Origin: Euryarchaeota archaeon UBA39 | GTDB taxonomy: Archaea; Thermoplasmatota; Poseidoniia; Poseidoniales; Thalassarchaeaceae | Assembly: GCA_002503045.1 (NCBI GenBank) | Contig: DAQW01000096.1 | Coordinates: 1-27,986 of the forward strand | DNA: 27,986 bases | Direction of reading: 5' to 3' | Part shown: piece after piece, positions 17,418 to 25,105 of the stretch | Position numbering within the stretch: the stretch's first letter is position 1 | How the letters are laid out: every line of letters starts with the position of its first letter | Position numbers and translations under genes: made by a program | The notes under the pieces: model-generated | The model's input: only the letters and a program-made list of their open reading frames with translations | Database searches by the model: none | What the model was told of the DNA's origin: nothing

Positions 17418-18170
17418 ATGGCTGCTCCAAAAATGACCCGTGGGTCTTTACGAGGACTGGCAGGATCAGAAGAAAAAAATGGAAGAAATCGATTGATTCT
17501 CTTGATGCCACGATCTTTTCGTCCAGAATATGAGTTGATTGTAGAAGAGGTAGAAAATAATGAAGATGTCTTCTCCACCTATATTCGTCCCCGTTCAAAT
17601 CTTGAAGAAATAGAACAAGCTGGATTTGACCCATTTAGACATAGTATTCACCTTATTGATATAGCTACTAAAGATCTAGGACTTTGGATGAAGCCACTTG
17701 TTTCCACAGGCTGGACACGTTCAGAAATTGAAACTAGCCCCACTTCAAATTGTGACTTTACCACATGCTCTTGGACTTGTTTTAAACATCCCGAAGCGTC
17801 GGATTCCTCAACTATTCTTCTCCCATTTGACCCTCTTGATTTCAATGGAAAATGCTTCACTCATCCTTCAACAGGTGAACAAAAAGATCTCTCTTCTGAA
17901 ATTCAGAATGTAGTTGTTGAAGAAAAAACAATTGAAGAACCAGAAATGGAAGAAATTGATGATACTGAGGAAGAAGTAACTGAGATTATAGCAGAAGAAA
18001 ACACTGAATCTCCAATGAAGGTAGAAGTTAGACAAACAATTGAGATGTTGAAAGCAGATGGTTTGGATATGACGGAAATAATGGAACATCCAAAATTCTT
18101 AGATGTTTCAGAAAGAGCATCTGTCGCAGGGATTGATGTCTGGACTATGGTAGTTGGAATGTTCCAGTAA
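17418..18170 (+). CDS. Unrecognised protein with Cys/His cluster and acidic linker
   Basis: I do not recognise this 250-residue protein. It starts with a basic stretch (about 1-25), then a compact segment with mixed beta/alpha character (25-100). A Cys/His cluster follows (Cys112, Cys117, Cys121, His124, Cys146, His149) that could bind a metal. A very acidic, probably disordered or coiled linker runs from 160 to 200. The C-terminal helical segment (203-250) reads like a small helical domain. No signal peptide or membrane helix is present, so it should be cytosolic. It begins 12 bp after asd and lies 35 bp before the zinc-ribbon gene, so it may be cotranscribed with asd. An Asp/Glu-rich tail next to a metal-binding cluster would fit a nucleic-acid or ribosome partner, but that is speculation. 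Confidence 0.72.
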   Translation: MAAPKMTRGSLRGLAGSEEKNGRNRLILLMPRSFRPEYELIVEEVENNEDVFSTYIRPRSNLEEIEQAGFDPFRHSIHLIDIATKDLGLWMKPLVSTGWTRSEIETSPTSNCDFTTCSWTCFKHPEASDSSTILLPFDPLDFNGKCFTHPSTGEQKDLSSEIQNVVVEEKTIEEPEMEEIDDTEEEVTEIIAEENTESPMKVEVRQTIEMLKADGLDMTEIMEHPKFLDVSERASVAGIDVWTMVVGMFQ

Positions 18171-18205
18171 CGAAGGTTCATACGCATCCATGGAGTGTTA
18201 CGGTC

Positions 18206-18433
18206 ATGGTGTATTGTACAGAGTGTGGCAGGGAACAGGCAGACATGGCCAAATTCTGCCGATATTGTGGAGAACGTATGCCGGGATTGGATCTTACTGC
18301 CCAACTCAAACGAGAAGCAGCAGCAATCCAACAAGCAAAATCAGGAACGAGTAATGTTCCACAAACCCCATCAAACCCGCAACAACCTGTAAACGATAGT
18401 TTTCGCACTGGAACTCGCCTAGGTGGCGCTTGA
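18206..18433 (+). CDS. Small zinc-ribbon protein (75 aa)
   Basis: The first 25 residues form a classic zinc ribbon: CTEC (Cys4, Cys7) and CRYC (Cys18, Cys21) with the usual spacing and a trailing GERMPG. The remaining 50 residues are Gln/Ala/Pro-rich and low in complexity, with a Gly-rich end (FRTGTRLGGA). There is no signal peptide or membrane helix. Such ribbons occur alone in archaea as putative nucleic-acid or protein adaptors; a specific role cannot be given. It is preceded by a 35-bp gap after the unrecognised gene and followed 29 bp later by the METTL5-like gene. The ATG at 18206 is the first start in frame that leaves the ribbon intact. Confidence 0.8.
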   Translation: MVYCTECGREQADMAKFCRYCGERMPGLDLTAQLKREAAAIQQAKSGTSNVPQTPSNPQQPVNDSFRTGTRLGGA

Positions 18434-18462
18434 TTGATGCGTCATAACCTCTACCGAAGGTC

Positions 18463-19086
18463 ATGAGACTACGGCATCTGGCAATGGCTCTCTCAAATTT
18501 GCCGGCTCATCCGTTCAGAGAACCCGCACTTGAGCAATATGGCACAGATGGAGAAACCGCTGCAAGATGGTTATTTTCTATAAATGCAGAAGACCCATTT
18601 GAAGAAACTGATGGAGTGATTGACCTCGGTGCAGGAAATGGGATTCTTGGGATAGGTGCACTTCTTCTAGGTGCACCAAATGCAATATTTGTAGAAATTG
18701 ATGAAGAAGTATGTAAGATGCTCCAAGATGCAATCGCATCATTGGATTTAGGGGGCAGATGTAGGATTCTCAATGGAGATGTTCGATCAGTTAATCATGA
18801 TGAAATCAAACGAGATATCGTAATCATGAATCCACCCTGGGGTAGACAAACTCCTCGAGCTGATAGACCATTTCTCGATACTGCTGCCAGATGTGCTAAT
18901 GAATCAATTCATCTATTACATGGTAGAGGAGCACAACATATCGAACAATGGGCAGAGACAGCAGGATGGGTTGCGAAAAGATGGATGGATGTAGATCTCC
19001 CCATGCCTCCAATATACTCACATCATACCAAGAAAAGGAGTTCGACTGAGGCTGCAATGTGGTGGATTAAGCGGCCGGCGCGTTGA
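18463..19086 (+). CDS. METTL5-like SAM-dependent RNA methyltransferase
   Basis: Probable rRNA adenine-N6 methyltransferase related to eukaryotic METTL5, which modifies the small-subunit decoding region. The substrate-side signature LEQYGTDGETAARWLF (23-38) matches the LEQYxTxxxxAA block of this family. The SAM-binding loop is DLGAGNGILGIG (54-65), the acidic residue is in VEID (77-80) and the catalytic NPPW motif is at 123-126 (NPPF in METTL5, so Phe is replaced by Trp). Length is 207 residues, as in archaeal members. AAGGTC lies directly before the ATG. The stop overlaps a possible TTG start of the Csl4-type gene, so the two are likely cotranscribed, joining rRNA modification with the exosome. 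The exact target base is inferred. Confidence 0.82.
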   Translation: MRLRHLAMALSNLPAHPFREPALEQYGTDGETAARWLFSINAEDPFEETDGVIDLGAGNGILGIGALLLGAPNAIFVEIDEEVCKMLQDAIASLDLGGRCRILNGDVRSVNHDEIKRDIVIMNPPWGRQTPRADRPFLDTAARCANESIHLLHGRGAQHIEQWAETAGWVAKRWMDVDLPMPPIYSHHTKKRSSTEAAMWWIKRPAR

Positions 19087-19112
19087 TAGGGAACCGTCCA
19101 GTCGCTGATAGC

Positions 19113-20387
19113 ATGAGCCCCTCAGATGGTTCGTTTGTCACACCTGGAACAAGTCTCTCCTTGGATGACGATGCAGTAACCGGTTCAGGTATTGGAAGGC
19201 ATCAAAATCAATGGGTTGCTCTACGTTCAGGAACCCTTAGTCTTGGAGATGAACTTGTAGATGTAATATCATCAGTATCCACTCCTATGATTCCTCAAGA
19301 AGGTGAAGTAATCATTGGTCGAGTTTCACGACTACATTCTAAAACTGCTGAGATTGAAATTCTACATATTGAAGGTAGAGAGAATCCTAATCGAACTCAA
19401 GACGCTCTCCATAGGACTGCCGATATTTTTGTTTCTGAAATTGTAGATCGATTTATGCCATCCCCTGGAGATGGTATGAGGAGCAGAGATATCGTCCGAG
19501 CTAAGGTCATTAAATCCGAGCCGATGGTAAAGGCTTCTTGCAAAGGTGATCCTGCTTTAGGAGTCTTGCATGCTATCTGTCCAGTCTGTGGAATATTGCT
19601 GGAAGTTAGTGATAAAACACCCGATCAAAATGTAACTTGTGGTAGATGTGATTATTCAGGGTATCGTGCTCTATCAAATGGTTATGGATATGGGCATATT
19701 ATTCCTGATGGAATAGACATCTCTCCTCTTAATCGAGGAGGTGAAAGATGGACTGAAGAAATGGATGGGCGTTTAGGGCATGATGGTGCACGCCCTTATC
19801 TTTCTCCTATGGCGGATTACCGACGGGGAGAAAACCACAAAATGCCAGATTCTCAAATCAGAAGACCAACAGGTAGAGATGGGCGTCCAAGAAGAGAGAT
19901 GCATGCAACAACTTGTACACTTTGTGGAACTGCAACAAAAGTACCCTTTGAACCAACACCTGGAAAGCCAATTCGATGCAGAGATTGTATGGACAAAATC
20001 AAATCTGGTGAAGCTACTAAAGAAGAGTTAGCGAAGGAAAGAGAACTGATTAACAAAATGAAGCATGAGGCAGAAAAAGCTGCTGGCCTGAAGGTGTTTG
20101 TAGGTGGTTTACCTCATAGTGCAACTGAAGAAGAGATTAGAGAAGTCGTTGAACCTCACGGCTCTCTCAAAAAGGTAGACATTGTAACTGATCGAGAAGG
20201 TTCTCCCAAAGGATTCGGATTCATTGTTTTCGACGATCCTGAACAAGGAAGAGCAGCAATCAAGGCAATGAAAGATATCAAATTAGGCGGAAGACGACTC
20301 CGATTCGAAGAAGCAAACTCCGGTGGAGGAGGAAGAGGAGGCCGTGGAAACGGTAAAGGTCGTGGAGACCGTAGGCGTAGAAACTGA
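19113..20387 (+). CDS. csl4: Exosome Csl4 subunit fused to CxxC zinc finger, RRM and RGG tail
   Basis: Csl4 is a cap subunit of the archaeal RNA exosome that helps recruit substrates. Numbered from the ATG at 19113: N-terminal Csl4 domain (7-45, FVTPGTSLS...), S1 domain (about 63-140), then the Csl4 zinc ribbon (C156, C159, C176, C179). A normal archaeal Csl4 ends near here at about 180-200 residues. This one continues with a CxxC-x17-CxxC finger (C268, C271, C289, C292), a charged helix, an RRM with RNP2 VFVGGL (328-333) and RNP1 KGFGFIVF (366-373), and a Gly/Arg tail (403-424). The frame can also start at a TTG at 19083 that overlaps the methyltransferase stop; the ATG fits the normal N-terminus better. 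RRMs are uncommon in archaea, so the fusion is unusual. The S1 and RRM parts suggest more than one RNA contact. Confidence 0.87.
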   Translation: MSPSDGSFVTPGTSLSLDDDAVTGSGIGRHQNQWVALRSGTLSLGDELVDVISSVSTPMIPQEGEVIIGRVSRLHSKTAEIEILHIEGRENPNRTQDALHRTADIFVSEIVDRFMPSPGDGMRSRDIVRAKVIKSEPMVKASCKGDPALGVLHAICPVCGILLEVSDKTPDQNVTCGRCDYSGYRALSNGYGYGHIIPDGIDISPLNRGGERWTEEMDGRLGHDGARPYLSPMADYRRGENHKMPDSQIRRPTGRDGRPRREMHATTCTLCGTATKVPFEPTPGKPIRCRDCMDKIKSGEATKEELAKERELINKMKHEAEKAAGLKVFVGGLPHSATEEEIREVVEPHGSLKKVDIVTDREGSPKGFGFIVFDDPEQGRAAIKAMKDIKLGGRRLRFEEANSGGGGRGGRGNGKGRGDRRRRN

Positions 20388-20441
20388 ATTTACGCTTAGG
20401 ATGATAGCCTAATACCCTTCAAGAGAGATTGAGTGGGACGA

Positions 20442-22196
20442 ATGACTTGGTTAGTCATTGACGGATATGAAGATGAACCCGCAGCATTCGGTGTACCCCC
20501 CTATATCGGATTCCATATCCGTTACGTCTGTGGTTTGCTACGCTCAAAAAACGTTGATTATGAATTCATTACAATTGATCAATGGAGATTAGGTGAAAGG
20601 CCACAGAGTATCAAAGATGGGACCTTGGAAGGAATTGTATTAATTGCTGGAGCCGTTGTTCCAGGGAAATATCTCAGAGGAACTCCCATTTCTTTGAAAG
20701 AAACCGATGCTATGATTCGATCTTTTCCAAGAGAAATACCAATTGTAGCCGGAGGTTGGGCAATTAGAGGATGGAGGCAACAAGGATGGAGCCCCCTTAG
20801 AAAGGGGTTGTTTCTTGCGGTTCAAGATACAGATGCAACATTGAATCATTTTCTGGAAAATGGAGAATGGGCCCACAGAAGGAGAACTAGTGAACAGTGG
20901 TCAAAATGGGCTAGAGAAGGTGCCGCTAGTTTGGCTGTAAATCATCATCCAGATATTGGTACTGAAGAAAGGCCAGGGCCACTTACCTACGAAGTTGAAG
21001 TCTACCAAGGATGTGTTCGTTACAAAAGAGGTTGTAAATTTTGTATTGAACCAAAGAAAGGAGTGCCACTTTGGAGGTCTCCTGAAGATGTAATTGAAGA
21101 AATTAGAATCGCAGCGGATAACGGAGTCACACATGTTCGACTTGGAGGTATGACTGACGTTTTTACCTACATGGCAGATGGAGTTGTTGAACTAGAATAT
21201 CCCGTCCCAAATCCAGAACCAATCGCTAAACTTCTTCATGGTATTAGAAATGATGAACGAATCAAAACTCTTCATGTAGATAATGGAAATCCTAGCATAA
21301 TTGCAGAAAATTTAGAACCTTCTGAAGAAATAACAAAAACACTTGTTGATACACTTTCTGATGGTGCAGTTCTATCATTCGGACTTGAATCTGCAGACCC
21401 TAAAGTACATGTTGAAAATTGGTTGAACTGTGATTCTAAACAATTACATACAGCAATAGAATTAATCAATAAATATGGTAAAAAAAGAGGTGAAAGGGGT
21501 CTTCCAAAACTTCTTCCAGGATTGAATTTTATTGCTGGTCTAAGGGGAGAAACTGACGAATCATACAAATTCAATCAAGAACTATTAGAATCTCTGAAAC
21601 GTTCAGGATTGTGGATTAGAAGGATCAATATTCGCCAAGTGGAAGGAAAGGGTTTCCAAGAAGTAAATGAAAAACCATTTAGGAAATTCAAGGAATGGGT
21701 TAGAGAAGAAATAGATACACATTTGTTACAAGAAATGTTTCCGATAGGCCAGCGACTTAATGAGATATATTGGGAAGCCCATGATGGTCGAACTCGCCTA
21801 CCTCGACATATCAAAAATGAGATTCATCGTGACCCATCAATTTATGGAAAACCAGGATTAACAATGGGAAGACAAATTGGAGCATATCCTATTCTTATGG
21901 GAGTGAACTACCACATTCCTCTCGAAACAAGTAGCGATGTGATTGTTACTGGGCATGGTTCGAGAAGCCTTACAGGAGTGGAAATAGGATTAGACCCAAA
22001 TTCAATGACTGAACGTCAATTTAGATCTATACCCGGAATAGGTGACAAAGCAGCATGGAAAATTGTTTCAACCAGAGCAAATAGGTTATCATCTAATCCA
22101 GACTTACTAGCATTTGAAAATATTTCAGATGTTTTTGATACATCAGATATTCATATGCCTGAATTAGCAAATTTGGTGATGGAGGTGAAGAATTGA
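20442..22196 (+). CDS. Radical SAM protein with C-terminal helix-hairpin-helix (COG1031-type)
   Basis: About 584 residues from the ATG at 20442. An N-terminal alpha/beta region (1-180) precedes the radical SAM core, whose iron-sulfur cysteines are Cys191, Cys198 and Cys201 in CVRYKRGCKFC. The spacing is C-x6-C-x2-C in place of the usual C-x3-C-x2-C. A TIM-barrel-like core follows (HVRLGG, HVDNGNP, FGLESADP, PGLNFIAGLRGE). Near residues 530-542 lies a helix-hairpin-helix, IPGIGDKAAWKIV, of the kind that binds DNA or RNA backbone. This matches an archaeal family recalled as COG1031, whose reaction is unknown. A GTG at 20433 is an alternative start three codons earlier; a TAATAC element about 29 nt before the ATG favours the ATG. 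The stop overlaps the TTG start of the uracil glycosylase, so the two are translationally coupled. Confidence 0.82.
   Translation: MTWLVIDGYEDEPAAFGVPPYIGFHIRYVCGLLRSKNVDYEFITIDQWRLGERPQSIKDGTLEGIVLIAGAVVPGKYLRGTPISLKETDAMIRSFPREIPIVAGGWAIRGWRQQGWSPLRKGLFLAVQDTDATLNHFLENGEWAHRRRTSEQWSKWAREGAASLAVNHHPDIGTEERPGPLTYEVEVYQGCVRYKRGCKFCIEPKKGVPLWRSPEDVIEEIRIAADNGVTHVRLGGMTDVFTYMADGVVELEYPVPNPEPIAKLLHGIRNDERIKTLHVDNGNPSIIAENLEPSEEITKTLVDTLSDGAVLSFGLESADPKVHVENWLNCDSKQLHTAIELINKYGKKRGERGLPKLLPGLNFIAGLRGETDESYKFNQELLESLKRSGLWIRRINIRQVEGKGFQEVNEKPFRKFKEWVREEIDTHLLQEMFPIGQRLNEIYWEAHDGRTRLPRHIKNEIHRDPSIYGKPGLTMGRQIGAYPILMGVNYHIPLETSSDVIVTGHGSRSLTGVEIGLDPNSMTERQFRSIPGIGDKAAWKIVSTRANRLSSNPDLLAFENISDVFDTSDIHMPELANLVMEVKN
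22181..22188 (+). promoter_or_regulatory. Consensus Shine-Dalgarno that fixes a TTG start
   Basis: GGAGGTGA, a full match to the archaeal anti-Shine-Dalgarno, lies 4 nt before the TTG at 22193. It is inside the end of the radical SAM gene. It supports the rare TTG start of the glycosylase and coupling with the upstream stop codon. Confidence 0.8.
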
Positions 22197-22933
22197 ATAT
22201 AGTAGACCAGTTGTTAGAAAATGCAGATAAACTTAGGAAAGATGCGAATGGAATCATCCCAAAATTGATTAAAGATTCATCAAAAATTGAATTCGCATAC
22301 AATCCTTTGGAATATGCATGGAATCCACATTCTGAATACATTAGAAGACATGGAGCTATGGGGGCAAAGACTCTGCTTGTGGGGATGAATCCGGGCCATG
22401 GAATGGGGAATACTGGAGTCCCATTTGGTTGCCCAAAAATGGTGCGAGAGATTTTGAAAATTACAGGATTGGAAGTTGGATCGCCAGTAAATACTCACCC
22501 AAAACGACAGGTGATAGGCCTAGAACACCCAAAACCAGAAGTTTCAGGAACGAGAATTTGGGGCGCATTATCTGAAATATATGGGCCAGAAAATGCAGCC
22601 GGAGCAGAAGTTTTCATTGTAAATCACTGCCCACTTTGGATGTTTGATGAAAACGGTCGAAACATCACTCCTGACAAATTGACTGGAGATGTTTCTACTC
22701 AATTGACAGAAATTTGTGACCAACACTTGAGAATGGTTGTAGAAATTCTACAAATACAACGGGTGATTGGAGTTGGTAGATACGCCCAAAAAAGAATAAA
22801 AGAGATTTTCAAAGGTGAAGAAGGCCCCAAATTAGATGGGATCCCTCATCCAAGTCCTGCAAACCCATTCGCAAATCGTAATGGAGGAGCAGATTGGAGA
22901 AATGCATTCAAAGAGGCTTTAAAACACTCATGA
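22193..22933 (+). CDS. SMUG1-type uracil-DNA glycosylase
   Basis: Removes uracil and related damaged bases from DNA, the first step of base excision repair. SMUG1 signatures are clear: GMNPGHGMGNTGVPFG (64-79) is the catalytic/water-activating loop, NHCPL (144-148) holds the base-recognition Asn, and HPSPANPFANR (219-229) is the DNA-wedge and catalytic His loop. Length is 246 residues, close to the family's usual 240-270. The TTG start overlaps the radical SAM stop (TTGA) and is backed by a perfect GGAGGTGA 4 nt upstream. SMUG1-type enzymes are known from eukaryotes and some bacteria; their occurrence in an archaeon is less common. The 3' end meets the opposed YHYH gene in a palindromic TCATGA, giving a 6-bp overlap in which both proteins end in Ser. 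Confidence 0.9.
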   Translation: MNIVDQLLENADKLRKDANGIIPKLIKDSSKIEFAYNPLEYAWNPHSEYIRRHGAMGAKTLLVGMNPGHGMGNTGVPFGCPKMVREILKITGLEVGSPVNTHPKRQVIGLEHPKPEVSGTRIWGALSEIYGPENAAGAEVFIVNHCPLWMFDENGRNITPDKLTGDVSTQLTEICDQHLRMVVEILQIQRVIGVGRYAQKRIKEIFKGEEGPKLDGIPHPSPANPFANRNGGADWRNAFKEALKHS

Positions 22934-24976
22934 ACGATTGCGGATTAACCTCAAACAAATAACACTAAAAATCGTTAGAGCAACAAGAGTTGTCCAATCG
23001 AAAACATACTGCTGTTCAAGAACAATTGTATCCGTAGATTGTTGACCTGGGCCTCCGCCCCCTCCCCCGCCGCATCCGTCTGGAGGTGGAGCTATGCCTG
23101 GACCCCAAGTTTCTCCATGTCCTGCACATGGATCTCCGCCTTCTCCGCCACCATCAGAGACTTCTCCATAATAACAAATCAAAAAGTATGGGAAACCCAT
23201 TTCTCCAATGCCGTTTTCTATAGTACTATGGTAATGATATATCCCCTGTGGAAAATCAGGTGTGGGACCAAAATGACCATTGCAAACATCCAAATGACCT
23301 AATCCCTGAACATATTCGTAATCATCAATTCCATTGTATCCCGTTTCTCCAGCCTTCAAACGATATGACGATTTCATCTCTACAATTTGTCCTGTGCCAT
23401 CGTCCCCATATACGCCATAAATTGGATATCCATCGAATGCTACTCCTATTACATCAGAGGCTTCTCCTGTATTTGTTGAAGATGGGAATGAATAGTCTCT
23501 CCAACCTTCTCCAGCCGTTTCATTAGGGTGCCAATGGACACAGTTTCCATCAGCGTGGTAGTGATATACTCCTCCTGGACCAGAATGCCCATGACAGAGA
23601 CCTAGCCAAATATGTTGTCTGTTTTCTTCGTAAACTCCTTCATTTGAGGCAACAGCATCTCCCCCAGGTCCGTCTTCAGGACCAAAAATAGGTACTCCAT
23701 TGATTGCAATTGCAATATCTCCTCTATCAGCTGCACACTGATAATCCCCATTAGCTTCTGGACAATTAGCTGAATTATGTCCACCAGTAGTATCATTGGT
23801 TGGTGAACGAGGAACTACCCATGTGTATGACTGAGCAGATGTACAACATCCCGGACCAGATTCTAAATCATGATTTGGAATTCCATTAGTACTAATTGTT
23901 ACAGTTTCATTTTCCAAAGTAATAGTTACTTCACAGACATGATTATCATCACCTGAGGTATTATAATCATCAACCCCAACTCCAGTTCCATTTTGACAGA
24001 GGAATTTATCCACCCAAAAAAGACCTAAGTCGGAGGGATCGTAAACATTACCATCTACTGCATCACAACCATTTGGAATCCCATCGCCATCTGAATCAAT
24101 ATTATCGTCAAAACCAGGACATTGGTCATTATCGTCATTTACTCCATCATTATCATCGTCATCGTCACAGCCATCTGGAGTACCATCACTATCCCAATCT
24201 GTATTGTCATCGTGGCCTTCACAAACATCTGAACCATCATCTACACCATCTCCATCAGAATCAGGTAATGCATCGTCGAATACAATATCAATTGAAATCT
24301 CATCTTCAAAGATTATCTCATTCATTCCCACTGTTTGTTCTTCTCCATTAATGGTGATTGTAACATTGTCCATATCATTGAACAACTGGTCAAATATAGT
24401 AGAATCTGTTTCCGAAATATTCCAAACTGCAAAGAATAAAGATAGATTGAGAGTCATTGGATCATATGTTTCAATGTGTAATTTACCAGTATCGTCATGT
24501 GTATGCAAAAGATGCATTGCATTTGGACAGGCTGAAGTATCAATTCCCATGTTATTTGGAATCGGAATCTCAGAACCCCTGACTGTTATCTTAAGCCATG
24601 GATGTATATGCATGGCTAAATTAGAATGACCATCCAAACACTGTTGTGCGAGAGGAATTGGTTCATCAGGGGTATCTGTTGAACCATTTGAATCATTATC
24701 TGAATTCGAATTTTCTGTGGTGTTATCGCCATTATCAATAATATCTGATTGGGTCTCATTTGAGACCGTGGAATTTGTTGATTCATTGCTACCTGTATCT
24801 TCAGATTCATTCAAAATTTGTTCATTATGATTGATAATTTCTCCAGAGTTTGTATCATTATCAGAATCATCAGAAGGAGAGTCACTATCTGAGAATAAGT
24901 AGACTGCACCACCTCCTGCAAATAAACCAAATAAGAAGATAATGCCAATTAAAATAGCAGAAGTATTGGTAGACAT
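22928..24976 (-). CDS. Secreted/membrane-anchored YHYH protein with His-rich module and thrombospondin type 3 repeats
   Basis: A 682-residue surface protein (numbered from the ATG at 24976). N-terminal hydrophobic helix 6-28, then an Asp/Asn/Ser/Thr linker (30-105) with many N-x-S/T sites. A His-rich module follows (about 113-236), including HIHPWLKI, MHLLHTHDDTGKLHIE and paired cysteines. Next come Asp-rich thrombospondin type 3 calcium-binding repeats (239-305), then the YHYH domain (about 320-610) with HGHSGPGGVYHYHADG, FDGYPIYG and a second YHYH near 580. A Cys/Gly/Pro-rich segment and a C-terminal helix (663-677) with a short basic tail complete it. Both ends are hydrophobic, so it is probably anchored outside. 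I chose the ATG over a TTG four codons earlier because ATTATAT lies 27 nt upstream. YHYH domains have no established function; the many histidines suggest metal binding (inference). Confidence 0.85.
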   Translation of the reverse strand: MSTNTSAILIGIIFLFGLFAGGGAVYLFSDSDSPSDDSDNDTNSGEIINHNEQILNESEDTGSNESTNSTVSNETQSDIIDNGDNTTENSNSDNDSNGSTDTPDEPIPLAQQCLDGHSNLAMHIHPWLKITVRGSEIPIPNNMGIDTSACPNAMHLLHTHDDTGKLHIETYDPMTLNLSLFFAVWNISETDSTIFDQLFNDMDNVTITINGEEQTVGMNEIIFEDEISIDIVFDDALPDSDGDGVDDGSDVCEGHDDNTDWDSDGTPDGCDDDDDNDGVNDDNDQCPGFDDNIDSDGDGIPNGCDAVDGNVYDPSDLGLFWVDKFLCQNGTGVGVDDYNTSGDDNHVCEVTITLENETVTISTNGIPNHDLESGPGCCTSAQSYTWVVPRSPTNDTTGGHNSANCPEANGDYQCAADRGDIAIAINGVPIFGPEDGPGGDAVASNEGVYEENRQHIWLGLCHGHSGPGGVYHYHADGNCVHWHPNETAGEGWRDYSFPSSTNTGEASDVIGVAFDGYPIYGVYGDDGTGQIVEMKSSYRLKAGETGYNGIDDYEYVQGLGHLDVCNGHFGPTPDFPQGIYHYHSTIENGIGEMGFPYFLICYYGEVSDGGGEGGDPCAGHGETWGPGIAPPPDGCGGGGGGGPGQQSTDTIVLEQQYVFDWTTLVALTIFSVICLRLIRNRS
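24062..24262 (-). repeat. Thrombospondin type 3 (Asp-rich calcium-binding) repeats inside the YHYH protein
   Basis: The minus strand encodes a run of DxDGDGxxDGxDxC-type units (DSDGDGVDDGSDVC, DSDGTPDGCDDDDD, DSDGDGIPNGCD), each with Asp ladders and a Cys, about 67 residues in total. Such repeats bind calcium in marine surface proteins. The DNA is correspondingly repetitive (ATC/ATCAT runs on the plus strand). Confidence 0.85.
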
Positions 24977-24999
24977 AGCCGAAAACAATGAGCATTAGC

Positions 25000-25006
25000 A
25001 TATAAT
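25000..25006 (-). promoter_or_regulatory. TATA box of the YHYH surface protein gene (leaderless)
   Basis: Minus-strand ATTATAT is centred 27 nt upstream of the ATG at 24976, which is the archaeal TATA-to-start-site distance, so the messenger probably starts at the ATG. It is identical in sequence and near-identical in spacing to the element before the epimerase gene. Confidence 0.65.
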
Positions 25007-25044
25007 GAAATTGGGCTGATGTTCGTAATTTAGATAAAAAAAAC

Positions 25045-25056
25045 GATATTTTATTC
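25045..25056 (+). promoter_or_regulatory. Possible TATA element of the acyl-CoA ligase gene
   Basis: GATATTTTATTC follows an A-run and is the only TATA-like stretch before this gene. A start site 26 nt downstream would fall near 25077 and leave a leader of about 30 nt, so this gene would not be leaderless. The assignment rests on composition and spacing only. Confidence 0.4.
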
Positions 25057-25105
25057 GGCGCATCCTTCATGAGTCCCCCCCTCTGTCGAACTAAGAGTGA
25101 GCACC

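Larger units (their letters stand above)
24977..25105. other. Divergent intergenic region between YHYH and acyl-CoA ligase genes
   Basis: The longest gene-free stretch of the window. It holds the leaderless TATA box of the minus-strand gene at 25000-25006, an A-run (25035-25043), an A/T-rich element before the plus-strand gene, and a C-run just before 25081. I see no tRNA or hairpin. Confidence 0.7.

Noticed and set aside
24062..24262. Repetitive DNA considered as a CRISPR array or minisatellite
   Set aside because: Units are short, unequal and in frame with thrombospondin type 3 motifs; there are no constant repeats separated by unique spacers.
24073..24351. His/Tyr-rich open frame on the plus strand
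   Set aside because: It is the antisense reading of the Asp-rich calcium repeats (GAT/GAC codons read as ATC/CAT-type codons). Repeat composition explains it.
25021..25105. A-run and C-run in the divergent gap considered as a terminator or small RNA
   Set aside because: No hairpin could be built and both sides are gene starts, so a promoter region explains it better.
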